Numbered from the stretch's first letter, positions 39,140 through 51,299 are shown. The stretch: DNA of 64,000 nt from Ceriagrion tenellum (GCA_963169105.1 OY720643.1:86349696-86413695), one strand, 5' to 3'. Made by a program: numbers and translations. Notes: generated from the letters alone by a model not told the origin.

Positions 39140-39530
39140 CAAGGTCAGTTGAGGGCAGTATGATGGAGGGAGGAAGGAGGTGAATTCAAATGTTTCATCC
39201 ATATCATTTGATTCTTTTGTATTCTGGATCCATATAACACGTGAATTTTGCAATTATGAAAGTGTTTCCGTATTCTTCTCAATGTCCTGTTTCATCGAGA
39301 GTCAGTGAGCCTTACAGGACGCAATTAAAAGTGATTATTTCCATCTTTTGAGTCAGTGAAATGGATATTTTTTTTTCTTCCTCCTCATCTGCTTATCAAG
39401 TTTTCTCACAATATTATGAGTATGTCATGACTTTATTACCGGTGATGATGTGCAAAAGACTATTGCTTTTGGCTTGATAATGTTTCGATCGGTCTTAAAT
39501 TATACGAGTAATATAATGCGTAGTGTTTTC
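39140..39530 (+). repeat. ~400-bp tandem repeat, unit 2
   Basis: Second unit of the tandem duplication. It ends directly where the reverse-transcriptase fragment begins (39532), so the pair may be part of, or the target of, that retrotransposon. Confidence 0.7.
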
Positions 39531-39531
39531 A

Positions 39532-39843
39532 GGTCCAGAAGGAATACCTGTACGCGTGCTCAAGGAGTTGGCGCTACAGAATGCACCATTGTTAGAAATT
39601 ATATCTAGCAAATCATTATCCGAAGGCAAAGGGCCCCAAGACAGCAAAATAGCTGATGTCACACCGATATTTAAAAAAGGAAAGAGAAGTGATCCAGGAA
39701 GTTACCGGCCTATATCGTTAACATCACTTTTGTACAAGATCCTCGGTGATCGAAAACAAAAAGTAGTTATTGATGGTTTTAGTTCTGATATGGTCGAAGT
39801 CACATGCGGTGTTTCTCAGGAAAGTGTGATCGGCTTTCCTTAA
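39532..39843 (+). pseudogene. Non-LTR reverse transcriptase fragment with internal deletion
   Basis: One open frame reads GPEGIPVRVLKELA...SLSEGKGPQDSKIADV, then TPIFKKGKRSDPGSYRPISL and TSLLYKIL, which is the classical jockey/CR1-type RT region (GPDGIP..., VTPIFKKGDRxxPxNYRPISLTS). It then jumps to DRKQKVVIDGFSSDMVEVTC and GVSQESVIGFP, matching the RxQxVxxxGxxSxxxxVxSGVPQGSVLGP motif. The palm section that should lie between, including the catalytic FxDD motif, is missing or out of range. It is also 5'-truncated and non-functional. Confidence 0.88.
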
Positions 39844-40019
39844 TTCATTGTTTATCATAATGACGAAAGTTCTTGAGTTGGCAGTAAATTATGATTATTT
39901 GCTTTACTACCAAAACCGATTCCACAGACCAGCTTCCTAAAGTGAAACTAAAATATTATACAAAATGAAAAATCATCAGACTCACCCATATAAAATTTAA
40001 TTTCCAACTAAAGACCAAT

Positions 40020-40097
40020 TAGACCAAGACCAAGAAGAGGGGGCGCCATCGCCTCATCCAACCCAGGCTAAATAAAAATCTAGTCAAGTCAAGTCAA
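40020..40097 (+). mobile_element. Probable LINE 3' tail
   Basis: The segment gggcgccatcgcctcatcc followed by caacccaggctaaataaaa ends in a short (TCAAG)n run (tagtcaagtcaagtcaa). A GC-rich 3' UTR piece with a simple-repeat tail about 180 bp after the RT fragment fits the 3' end of a CR1-like LINE. I cannot prove it is the same copy as 39532-39843. Confidence 0.5.
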
Positions 40098-43000
40098 TTT
40101 ATAATTCAAGATTAAATATCGCTATTGCTAATGATATAGGAAAAATATTACAGAAACGACGAATCACATTGGTTTATTTATGATTTACGACTTATTTTGA
40201 CAGTAAGATTACAACGCGTGGAAAATTAACCTATAAATTCAAGAGAGAGGCTATGAAATTATGTTCTCAAATTATGCCTTTGAGTACACATACGTTTCAC
40301 GGGGCACGGTCCTTAAGCTTCACATTTTTAGGTTTACCTGTGTACTATTTAATGATAACTAGATCTCGGTCATAGCTTTTTAATTGGCAACTGATTTAAT
40401 TGTGATAATTGCTCGGTTATTACTGTGGTACATTCCGAAATTCAGCTTTTTTCTTAAGAAAAGTGCACAAAATATGATTTGCAGTTAGGCTCCTATTACC
40501 AATGCTTAATAGTTCATAATACTCCGGGAACTAATACCTCACTTTTTCCGTCCGTTTCAAAACCAACCTCACGGCCACAACATACTAGATACTTTGTTAT
40601 CTTCCCCTGTTACCGTCCCCCATTATTTAGTGAAATTAGCGTATAAAAGACTCCGGTCTCTTAACGTAGTTTTTGTTCTGCTTTCCTTTTCCTTTCGAAA
40701 ATGAACCACAATGGGGAATCTTTTTCTTCAGAAGTGCTTAGCATTGCGTCCGAAGAAATGAACGAAACAGTCCCCCCTAAGTTTTATATTTCTCCCTTTT
40801 TCTTTCTCTCTCTCTATACTTTTTAATTCCGGCCGTCTGGCAAAGAGGAAGTGAATATCCACTCAGGGTTCGTATTGTCGTGTCGCACCAATAAATAGCG
40901 ACACCGGTTTACCCGTTATTCGTTTCTGCGACCCTGCGGGCCAGTTCGGGTCCATTCCGTCATCTTGATATAAATGAAAATCCCTTCCCTTTATTTTTTC
41001 TCCTCTCCAAGTTTATTGATATGCTTGGCGACTAATCGGCTCCGGATATTACTTTAATTTCAGACGACCTTTTTGCTCGCAGTATGTTCACTGCCACCAC
41101 CTTGCATTCAAGTGAATTATCTAATATTAGAAGTCTCTGTCAAGTCGTTCCCTTAGCGATATTTTATTGCCTGCTATGGTGCACCCTCTGCTCCTTCATT
41201 TGATGGATGTCTTAACTGATTTCTCATTTTACCGATTTTGCTACTATGTTTGATTCCATTTTTAACGGCAATGTTCATAACTTTCTAATAACAGATTTTC
41301 AGATTGGCTAGGCGTATGCTAATATAGTTCCTGCATTCCATATCAATGATTTTGAGGTCGAGATTACGAAACTAATTACAGATTTGTTACTTTAATGTAA
41401 AACTCACATTTGTTATAATTTTTCACTCATTTCAAATTAGATATTATTCTTTTTTGATCGACAAGTAGGTGTAATTTACAGGGAAATGTAATGCTCAGGT
41501 TGTTTCCATGAAACAAAATGTAATATTCCGAAGTACATGTATCGATGCTGTTCTCAGGGAAAATAGGAAGTAAATTAGCTTATTGTCATGTGCGGCGATG
41601 ATTTATATTAGGTCAACGTCTCGCTTTGTTGAATTTATTGTTGACAATGATTTAGAATACTCAATATCAACGCTGATGACTTTTTCTCCTGATTTCTTTC
41701 ATCCATAATAGGTATAGTAGCGTAGTAGCTTGGTCCAGTTGTTTCAGTACGTTGTTGAAGCTGCTTTTCAACTAGGGTCTGTAATAATAGCATCACAAAA
41801 ACCAATTTTTTACCAAAGAACCCACCATCTATTATGGCACATAAAGTGGTGAAACCTTAGTTTTAACAGTAGAGTAATTTCCAAAGGAGACTTATAAAAC
41901 TCTGAAAAAAAATTAAGGAGTCCCTAGTAATTGTCTAAAAAACGTCAGCATAATTTAATATACAGGCCAAAAATAATTGTATTAATTCAAATTTGAGGAT
42001 AAATAACCATTACATAAAGATGTCAAGATTTGCATTTAGATGTCGTATTCTGTTTTGATTAATCACCCCACTCATTTGGACTTTCCTGACTCATAAATGG
42101 TGAAAGGTGTTGAGACTGTTATTCTTACATGAACTGATCAGCTGATATATCAATTAATTGGAACAGAAACCGCGTTATATTAAATTAGAGGTTTATGTGC
42201 CATTTTTTTCGAAATATTTCAGTGAAATAGTTATAAGACCTACTAAATATGCTCGATTAAAGTTTTTCAGATAATGAAAAGGAAACACTTTAAATATCCA
42301 CAAGATCATTTTTGTATGTGCTAGGTTGAACGTAAATTTGAGTGGCTAATGTAGTCCAAGCTATGAAACTATTCAGCTAGTCGATTCTACATGCGTTTTC
42401 GGTCATCCATAGATATACCTTTTGGAACATTCGCCCTCGATTTTCCAGTTTTGCAGAAGTATTCATCCAAAAGCTTCGCGGTTTACCGTAAAATTGTTTT
42501 GAATGGAGGAATATTGATGTCTTCTCGAGTTGTATTTCTTACAATGCTTCTCTTTATTATTAAAAAGACACCGCATGCTTTATTCTCCAAAAAAGCTAAA
42601 ATATAATGCTTCATTGCATACACTCAATGTTCTACATCCCTCCGTCCGTTAACTTCCTTTATCCTCGCACCCATTCCTCGAATAAAAGCCTTTGATCACC
42701 ACCTTGCGATGCGGCGGTCAGCTAAAAAATTCCATCCCCTTGACGTTACTGGCCGTGCATTTTCTGGGTACAAGTTTTTTGCGACGAGGCCGTTTGGCGG
42801 CATCCTCACAGCCGTATTGTCAACGTAAGTATGACGTAACTATAAAGGATTTTATTGAGTTGTATTGCTACCCCTATCGATCTGAATGGGCATTCAATAG
42901 GCGTCCGTTCCGTTTATAAAATTGACGACGACCTCTCTATGGTTCGTGCCCAAGTGATAGGAGACAATCTACAGAGTCCGTTTCTGGATATTATGATCGC

Positions 43001-45654
43001 TCAGTTGTGAATGCCGTCGTGGACTCTGTGCGCCGGGCGCACCCCATTTTATTGCTTGTACCATCGCCGTAAAATCTCCTTCCTTTTTGGTTGCTATCGC
43101 AAGGCAAGCATCTTTATAAATCCTTCATTACAACCGCCGTTATGTTTACAATGACCAATTCAATGAAACGATGATCATCAATATTTTCGTTCTTTGTACA
43201 TATAAGACTTTAGGTTCCTACTTCAATTTTTACCTTAACACCTTGGCTCTCTTAACTGTCTCACTAACTCACAACATGTCTCCTACCCAAAGTCGTATTT
43301 TTTCAGTATGGCAAAAGTCAATTTGTAAGCATTAAGCGTCAAAGTAGCGTTTTAAGAATAAACCCAATAGGTCACTGGATTATTACATTCAATTCCGATT
43401 ATGCCTTTAAAAAATATCACACTGTCCAGGAGATTCCAATAGACCTATTTCGTACGCGCCAAGATGTTAAGGGTTGAAAAATGCGGTTCTATTAACTTTA
43501 TTACAATTATATTACTACTCTCTCCTTGAAATAAACACAAGCAAAGCATGAAACAACAATACCAGTGTTGCTATTTTGTAAGGTACTCTTGACCTAACTT
43601 GATTTTAATCGAATTATTGTTAAAGAAGAAGATTCTTTACCATCCTAATATATCGTTCAGTTTTCCTAATTGTTGCTTTATTTACCAACGACTAATTACC
43701 ACATTGATTTGAAAGTTTTTATTTCAAGAGCAGAAGTATATTTCAAATAAAATATTTTGCATGTTAAATAAATAGTGTTCACTCTATCAATCATGGTCAT
43801 CTTCAAAAGCCTAAATGATAATCTGTTATTTAGCTCTCTGGTAGAACTATTTTTAATTCGGTATACATATTACATGAATGAAAATAAATAAAATTTACCT
43901 TTTCTTTCAACTAGTATTTACAGCTCAAACATGCTATTTATTGCTAAGATTAAATATCTGATTAAACCCTAAAATATTTTATAAAAAGCAGTAAATATTT
44001 GGAACATGTAGGCAAGCCTTTTTTTATTGTGAAGTGAAAAAATTTCATGTGTTTAGTGCATCATTAACATCAGATAAAGATGTTGTAAAATGTTGTCCAC
44101 AATTCATTGTAAAATTTCTGTTCTTTTAGTACTCATCACTTCATTATTTCGTTCATGAAAACCACAACGCCGATGATAAAAAGCCAGCCGTTCCAATGGT
44201 TCGTGTATATTTCTATAATGCCAAGGTATCTCAATACCTTGAGAAAGCGCTAATATATTTCGGTTATTAACTTCGGTCTATGTACTTGTAAAGAGTTTGG
44301 TGAAAGAAATTCGATATCATATTTGAAAGCTCTTCTCCTGGAAAAAAAAATCATTTAATTCTGCAAAACATAGCAGAATGCTTTCCTATAGGCGTCATCC
44401 ATTAGTGTTTCAAACATTTCCTCATCCACTTATATAAATATTCAATTCCCGCATCCCTTTTTCCTTATTCATCTAAAAAGCGATCCAATATCTTGTGCGT
44501 GCTCATCTTGCTACCAGCACAATCATTTCGATTCGCGACACTTGTAAAATCCTTTTTAGTGCATGAAAAGAGACTATATCAAGAGGTTATAGGGAAAATG
44601 TTTGCGTTGGTATCGCCTTAGATGCGAGATCTGTGTTTTCCTACGCCATATCTTTGTTTCAAGAACTCTTTGCCCCATCATCTCTTTATCCTTCAGTTCG
44701 ATCCTGAGAAGAAATTGGGGAGCGTGGGTAGGTATACTATGGGATTTACCACAGCGGGTTCTATCTTTATAACCCGCTCACAGCCATCACGTTCCCTGGA
44801 GACATAAAAGAACGGTTTTAAGAGGTTCATGGAAAGGAGGAAGAGGGTGAAGTGGGAGTAAAGAGGAAAAACAAAGCAAATGTTTGCTGGCATTCACGTG
44901 TTAAAGATTTGGAGGGAGGGATGTGCTCTGGAGGGACAGAGAATTCAATGCACGTTCGCTTCGAAGGAGTAATGTGGACGTGACCCTTAAATACCCGTCT
45001 GGTAAGCTCTTTCTTTTCTTGCTCCCAGCGTTTGATCTCTCGAGGAAAAGTTTTATTCGTCGTATGTTTTATCATGCTATTTATCCATGCTGCTCGGAAA
45101 GTTAATTGCTAAACCGTTCCTTCCTTTTAACTCCGTTTTCATTTCATTCTATCGTATTTCCTGGACGTGATTATCCGCACGTGTATTTCATATACCTCCC
45201 ATTAGAGAGGTAATCCTTGTCATCCCTCTGCTTGTTAAGAAAACACCTCTAACTCCTTCGTTTGTTTTCTCGATTAGGCGTTTACGTATTTAATTGGTTC
45301 TATTGGATGGTTTGTACGATTCATCAGTCGTTGAGTAAAAATAGGATGTTATTTTCAGTTGCCGTGGTGAGTTTAATTGGTCCGTGTTTCAGGACAGATA
45401 TTTGTGGATACATTTTATGGTCAGTTTACTTATCATCTTGCACTCTGGCAATAGGAAGTTGTTGACAGGAGAGGCATCTCAACAAAAAATTACTGCCATC
45501 CCTGTGCCTGCATATCTGCATATGAGTTTTGGAAAAGGAAACAGATACTTTCTTCACAATGGTCATTTTTATGAAATATATCCAGTGCTCCCTCTTAGAT
45601 TAAGTAAGTTGAGTCTTCTAAATCTTCATTCATGAACGCACTGTAATATCTTCG

Positions 45655-45960
45655 CTTCTGACGAGGGGGGACATAGTCGGACGGCCGAGACTGAGTTCTG
45701 GGGTCACTGAAGTGGAAAGGGATGACTTGGCGTAGTTACGCTGTTCTCGCATTTATTGACTTGACTATCCAGTACATGACTCTGGACAGCTCAGCAGCGG
45801 GAACCGGCAGTCGCCTCGAAAATTGTCCTTGTTGAAAGGCAATGAAGTCGCGCAAAATATAATTCAGCTCTTGTCCGTCCTCTCAACATGGTCAAAACAG
45901 CGAAGTGATAAACCAACTCAAAAAGTGACTCTAGTGAGCAGATAGGAGTCGAAGTTATCA
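45655..45960. other. Unassigned GC-richer segment
   Basis: This segment contrasts with the AT-rich surroundings, running from gacgaggggggacatagtcg to about caactcaaaaagtgactc. No frame stays open across it and no splice-site pair or tRNA boxes convinced me. It may be a decayed repeat. Confidence 0.3.
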
Positions 45961-47615
45961 AAATCACGTTAAAAAGTCAAACTGGATAAATTAATCACAA
46001 AAATATTTTTCGTTTTCCCGGGATTCTAACCTCATTTCTTGCGCGCACTAGTATCTTATTTTACCATAAGATTTTTACCAATCTTGATTCAAAGCAATTT
46101 TTGTCTTAACCTTGGTTATAGTATAGCACACTGGCTTTAAATGCAAAATACAAAACATACTACTCTGTATTAGCTGTTCTTTATTGGCAACGAGAATGAA
46201 ACTTTGCATTTGAGTAAATTATTAGAAATATGTTCAGAAAAACGTGAAGAATATTTCATTAAACGGGTTTGGTTATTCAATGGCAATTAAATGCTATTTT
46301 AAAAATTAACATTATAGTATTCGAGGTATATTTCGAAATAATTCGATGACTTATCTACAGATTTTCTCGTAAACGCGAAAACAATACGTTGCATATTGCT
46401 GTAAAGGTTCCTGATAAATATCTATGAATCGATTTGAGTACAATAAACGTATTTATCTTATTTCCTTGGCAAATATCTCGGAAAGAAATGCTGTGATGGG
46501 CTAATATGTTAGTATTTTAGCAAGAGTACGACATTTTTGAATGTGATACAACATTGATTCATAGGTATCTGTTTGCTCGCTAAAACTACCTAACGCTGGT
46601 AGTGAAGTGGTGGTTAAGTAGCAGGAACACTTTTTTTGGCAATTTTTATGATCCTAACAGAGCTCGATCGACACACCCCGATATTGTTTGCAAGCCTTTG
46701 CAGGCGCACACCATATTTAAACACTTGGTTTAAGAATTAGGAAGGTAAAAAGAAAAACAGATTTTACATTAAATTGTTGGTAGCGTTAAGTTGGCGATAT
46801 GCTCTATTCACAAGTTTTGAATATTATCCGTATTAAATTTTCTGAAATTTTTCCAAAACTGTGGGTTTTACCGGGAAGTAATTACAAAACATGTAGGTCT
46901 GGGAACGCTCCATTTTACAGGGCTATGTATTTTCATTTTCTGCGACTGCATTCATATTATGTAAACATGCGGATCTTCTTCTGGCTCCGGGGTTTTGGTA
47001 ACTTTTCTCTGGTCTATTCCCAGAGATAATTTTTGTATTTTTTCTTTGGTTCAGAGTCCAGTTTTTAGCAGTTTTTGTCTCCAGTGTATTTAAATAGAAT
47101 ATAGATGTCGCTGTTGTTTCAGTTGTTGCTCAGGTCTCCATTTCATTCCCATTTCCAGTTGCGAGAACTCCTTCTTGCTGTTCATGTCGATGTGGTGAGC
47201 GGTGGGTCTCTAAATCTCACTTAACGGCCATTGTTTCCCATTGCCCTGTGGATTGTCTCCGCTTCTAACCCCATGCAACTGCGCGCCGATGAAGTTTTGT
47301 TTTCCTGCGCTCATCCATTTTGACTTGACTTCCTGTGCAAACAAGAGCTCAGGGAATAAAGTAATTTTTTGTCAACGTTACCAAACTCGATTAAACTGAA
47401 AGGAAATGAATGTCGATTCTCTAATGACCTGGTGCAAAGTTTTGCTCTTGGCAGCAATTCCCATTGATGTTTTTATTATTTTATTCCTTCAGCTCTTTGG
47501 GTTGCGCAAAACTTTCTTTTGGGGGGTAATGGAATTTTTCTTGAATTCTCATGGACTGATTAAGCTAGAATTTTTTGTGTGACGAATTCAATTTTTCGTT
47601 CACCATTTTAAAATT

Positions 47616-47815
47616 GTCTGCCCTGGTGGCGGCGGGGTAAAGTCCCCGTCTGCTAACCCGAGGGTCGCGGGTTCGTGTCCCGCCTGGGTAGGATATTATC
47701 TGCCCAGGACATGGGTGTTTGTGTCTCGTCCGTTGTTACTGTTATCCTCCCGACGTAAATTGGCACATTGTGCTGTATTCGGGATAGTGAAGATAAATAA
47801 AATAAATTTAAAATA
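47616..47815 (+). mobile_element. tRNA-derived SINE
   Basis: The head reads ccctggtggcggcggggtaa (box A region), then cgtctgctaacccgagggtc and cgcgggttcgtgtcccgcc. Box B, GGTTCGTGTC, is at 47670-47679. The anticodon-loop sequence CTGCTAA fits a tRNA-Ser(GCT) origin, which is an inference. A ~110-bp tRNA-unrelated body ends in agataaataaaataaattt. Flanking ttaaaatt/aaaataaaatt may be remnants of a target-site duplication. It is not a functional tRNA gene because acceptor-stem pairing is not evident. Confidence 0.82.
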
Positions 47816-48508
47816 AAATTAATATGTACATATTTCACACATTCTAAATGAAAATCTAACACCTTTATTACTTAATGGCGTTTGGTCTTTTCATTGATTT
47901 GTAAGGGAAGTCAAATTTTGATTTATTCATTAGTATGCAATTTTTTTCTGATCTGTAACCATAATATTTTTTTCTGCCGGAAGATTTATTTTATTTTTAT
48001 CCACTTACATTTTTTCAAATAACATGGAATCATTTAGCATTTACTTACCCAGCAAAGTATTATGTGACAGATTGGGATACGTATTGAAAAAAGCTATTGT
48101 TATTATCATTATTTGGTCTACGGTGTAGTCTCAGGCTGAAGACTTATTTCACAATTATGTTGCTAATTTTGGATATATCCGAATTTATATTTCAAATCTT
48201 TAACTGCGAAGTTTGACTTCATCCCACCCGCTCAGAAAATATTTTTCTCTCGGAGATTTGTCCTATGTTATACTTCAAAGGGCGTTTTTCGATTATATTT
48301 AAGACATTAAAATAGCGGATGACAGCTCATCTGCTATTTCTGCAGAAACTACGAATCGTTATCTTTGATGCAAAAATGTAGATAAGAATTTTTGTGGACA
48401 TTGACTAATTAAGTAAGTGGAGCTGAAAATCAGTGGTATAAAGAGATAGGTCAGTATTATCACTGTAGTTTTATGTACGAGGGAACAATGTCAATTAGTG
48501 AATCGCAA

Positions 48509-48782
48509 ACTTCAGCATTTCATGATCAGATTCAGTCGTAAACATTTCATTGGGTACGCTTGGAACATCCGCCGTTCAATCCCGACTTAGCCCCCAGTGG
48601 TTATCATCTGTTCGGGCCCATAAAAAATCATTTGGGTGGTCGACGCTTTGATAATGACGATACTCGTCCAAGAGGTCACTCTTAGGCTGCCCCAGCAAAC
48701 ATTAGACTTCGTTCCTGCCGTATGTAAAGAACTTGTTAAGAGATGGGATTGGTGTCTGGATGTACGGGATGAATGTGTATAA
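48509..48782 (+). pseudogene. mariner transposase C-terminal relic
   Basis: From 48548 the frame reads HWVRLEHPPFNPDLAPSGYH then LFGPIKNHLGGRRFDNDD. This is the PDLxPSDYHLFGPLK segment carrying the third acidic residue of the DD34D mariner catalytic triad. After a frameshift near 48665-48672 it continues EVTLRLPQQTLDFVPAVCKE then LVKRWDWCLDVRDECV and a stop at 48780-48782, the usual mariner C-terminus. An in-frame stop lies just upstream (about 48539). The N-terminal two-thirds are absent. The relic lies about 180 bp upstream of the third Ig exon. Confidence 0.93.
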
Positions 48783-48963
48783 AAGTGAAATAAATGTCAA
48801 GAAGCTACTTTGATTATTTTTTACTTCATCCAGTTTTGCCAGTTATTAACTGACTTAACCTCGTGTCTATAGTATTGGCTGATATCTGATAGTCTCCATG
48901 TGAGTAAAATCGATAAAAGTCCTGTTATTTCAAAGGGTGTTTTTATTCCTCTCTTCCCCGTAG

Positions 48964-49266
48964 ACTCGCCGACTTGCGCGCCAAATCAGACGAGGGTGCA
49001 CGGTGTCGCCAAACAGGAGAAGGCAAACATTTCATGCACAGTCGAGGCTAACCCACCAGAGGTCCACTTCCGGTGGACGTTCAACAACTCAGCGGACACA
49101 GTGGACGTGGCTGCGGCCCACATCGGCCGCGGTCTGACGGCACCCAGGACCTCCACCCTCACCTACACGCCGAACACTGAGCTGGACTATGGCACACTCC
49201 TCTGCTGGGCAACGAACCGGATAGGAAGCCAGCGACACCCATGCGTCTTCCACATCATTGCTGCCG
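48964..49266 (+). CDS. Sidestep-like Ig protein, internal exon c (complete next Ig domain)
   Basis: This 303-bp exon has acceptor ctctcttccccgtag and donor gtgagtttg, and is phase 1 in and phase 1 out. With the preceding exon it reads NVL(Y)SPTCAPNQTRVHGVAK and runs to CVFHIIAAG. The Ig core is ANISCTVEANP (Cys122), FRWTFNNS (Trp135), STLTYTPNTELDYGTLLCW (Cys178) and RIGSQRHPCVFHIIAAG. Two more cysteines (102 in PTC and 191 in HPC) are conserved in the Side family at this domain and could form a second disulfide. NQT, NIS and NNS are potential glycosylation sites. The domain should be the last Ig before the fibronectin-III, transmembrane and cytoplasmic parts, none of which are in the window. 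It is clearly GC-richer than the surrounding intron, as expected for a conserved coding exon. A nearest nephrin- or hemicentin-type relative cannot be excluded, but the FRWTFNN...DYGTLLCW...CVFHIIAAG pattern favours Side. Confidence 0.95.
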
Positions 49267-49289
49267 GTGAGTTTGCTGTGACTTATTCT

Positions 49290-49450
49290 CACTAATATAT
49301 AAATAGGTAATGGCGTCTGTTTGTCTGTCTGTTAATCCATCACGCAAAAACTACTGGACCGATTGAGCTGCAATTTGGCATGTGAGTAGAAAATATATCT
49401 GGCTGTAACATAAGCTATATTAAAAAGCCTTCAAGGCCCCCGAGGCCCCC
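49290..49450 (+). repeat. Degenerate arthropod interspersed repeat next to the exon
   Basis: The run gtctgtttgtctgtctgtta followed by acgcaaaaactactggaccg and gagctgcaatttggcatgtg resembles a motif common in insect repeats (CTGTCTGT...CGCAAAAACTACTGnACCGATTnnnnTGAAATTTGG). The class is not identifiable here. It starts about 25 bp inside the intron, very close to the splice donor. Confidence 0.5.
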
Positions 49451-50408
49451 CTTGGTAGTCCATGCTAAGCATTCGATTCGATGTAGTTGTTTCATTTTTT
49501 TACTTTAACTCAAGATAGAGGGATGGGATTTAAAAAAATTGGATGGTCGAATAAATGAAACTTCCAATAATTTCAATCAAATTTCTTTTACGCTTCGTAT
49601 TTGTCTGAAACTCTTGTTTTTAGCCGTCTAATATATATGTATACCAATGTCATAACGATGATATGTGCAAAAATTAAACTGTAAAACTTATCTGACATAC
49701 TTTTGATTAGTTATTACGATTTTACATATGTGATATATTTCCAATTGAATACACATTTGAGGTTGCGATAAAAATAATTTGCTGACGCACGGAACATAAT
49801 TGTGATCCGAAGCCGAAGTCTGGTAAATATTGTAGCACTTATGTCGGAAAAACTATCTTGAACTTTTTTCCGGAAATTCACGCACTGTCACATTCACGAT
49901 ACGATCTTTGTGTCTGAAATTTCTTAGTAAAATTTGCAGTTTGAATCGATAATTAATTTCTAACTAAGGTTAACTAAACGTGTTTAAGGAAAACGGCTTT
50001 AATTTTTCAAAGTACAAATAGATCAGCACAAATTAACTGTATTTTAGTGACTTACTATCACGCCCAAACTAAAGAAATTCCTCGATTTACGTCGGAGATG
50101 TGTGTTGAAGAAGAGCGACCTAAGTCCAGACAACGTAAAACGGATTCAGATATTCGTGACCCCTTTAATCCCGCGATAAATCAAGGTTTTAATTTCAAAA
50201 TTCATTTTTTGCCTCTATCCAGGAAAAAAAGCCTTTTAAGTTGGGATAATTATGTCTCAGTTATCAAAGAACGCAAGCATATGCACATATGGTCTATTTT
50301 ATTAGCATGAAACAGGAAAAAATTTTCCGACGACACTTGTCAACTTGGACGTAACATCGGGTCAGAGTAAATCGATACGACGCATTCCGAGGACTTACTG
50401 TACCTTAA

Positions 50409-50968
50409 GGTAGTTTGAGAGAAGTATCATTTTACCTAGAAATCAATGAAATTGGTCTCATTTTAAATAAAAATACATCACCCTTCCATTGACACCAAAA
50501 ATTCAACCCCTTACCTCAATACTTTCCGAGATATTTGCCAGAAAATATCCACCCTTTTATATGGGAAATAGTACGTGTATGCACTCCAGAGAGACCTTAT
50601 TTTAAAAATGAGGCATTCCCTACGCCTAGATCTCGTCAAAAAATCAAAAGTGTATAGTTTGTGTATTTTCTCAACTATTTTTGAAAAATGAATCATACTG
50701 TCTCCGCGGTAAATTCTTTGGGATCACAATATACCATCCGTTTTTATGGAGTTTCAAACGTACCGCGTGAAAAAAATTAGTCAAGTTAAAGATTTGTTTA
50801 GATATTTTCATGTGATTTCTTACTATTTCTGTCATTAAAAACTAAATTAATATACAATTAATTATGCAATATTTAATTCGTGTGTCTCACAGTTGGTGAA
50901 ATTAAAAGGTATAATTCGAATATCTATGGTCTCTATTATGATTAGGGAACTATCTCGCTCGCACTACC
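50409..50968 (-). mobile_element. TTAA-targeting MITE, copy C (best preserved)
   Basis: Perfect TTAA on both sides (50405-50408 and 50969-50972) flanks GGTAGTTTGAGAGA and GCGCACTACC-type ends. The interior is the reverse complement of copies A and B, for example atcattttacctagaaatc, ttcaaccccttacc and gatatttgccagaaaatat. It is 560 bp with no transposase ORF. Confidence 0.88.
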
Positions 50969-50986
50969 TTAAGTCCCCGAATGTAA

Positions 50987-51188
50987 GGTAGTGCGAGAAA
51001 ACAGAGATTTTTATGCTATTAGTTGGCGTTCAGTCGTGGCAAAAATAAATTTACTCACAGTCTGTGAGTGGAGCACACACTAATTAATAATGCAATATTT
51101 AATTTTTGTGTCTCACAGCTGGTGAAATTAAAAGGTATAATTCGAACATGATCTCTATTATGATTAGGAAACTATTGCTCGTACTACC
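50987..51188 (-). mobile_element. TTAA-targeting MITE, copy D (internally deleted)
   Basis: GGTAGTGCGAG starts at 50987 after GTAA, a decayed TTAA. The right end ACTACC is followed by intact TTAA at 51189-51192. Its right half (atgcaatatttaatttt..., tctcacagctggtgaaatta, ttcgaacatgatctctatta) matches copy C, and its left half is largely different, so it is a deletion derivative. It lies only 18 bp from copy C. Confidence 0.82.
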
Positions 51189-51299
51189 TTAATTGTGTGA
51201 GATGTACCACGATTGAAATTAGTATTTTTCATTTAATTTAAAATGCGATTTAAAACATGGCCAAAACAGAGCTGAGGAACCGCGTGACAAGTTCTTTCA

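Larger units (their letters stand above)
34908..48963 (+). other. 14,056-bp intron (phase 1) of the Ig gene
   Basis: The intron runs from gtaagtat to cttccccgtag between the two Ig-domain exons. It contains a ~400-bp tandem duplication at 38.74-39.53 kb, reverse-transcriptase remains at 39.53-39.84 kb with a LINE-like tail at 40.0 kb, a tRNA-derived SINE at 47.6 kb and a mariner relic at 48.5-48.8 kb. A GC-rich island at about 37.0-37.96 kb and a GC-richer segment at 45.66-45.96 kb are unexplained. No other coding signal was recognised. Confidence 0.85.

Noticed and set aside
47653..47862. 69-codon minus-strand frame
   Set aside because: It is the complement of the tRNA-derived SINE.
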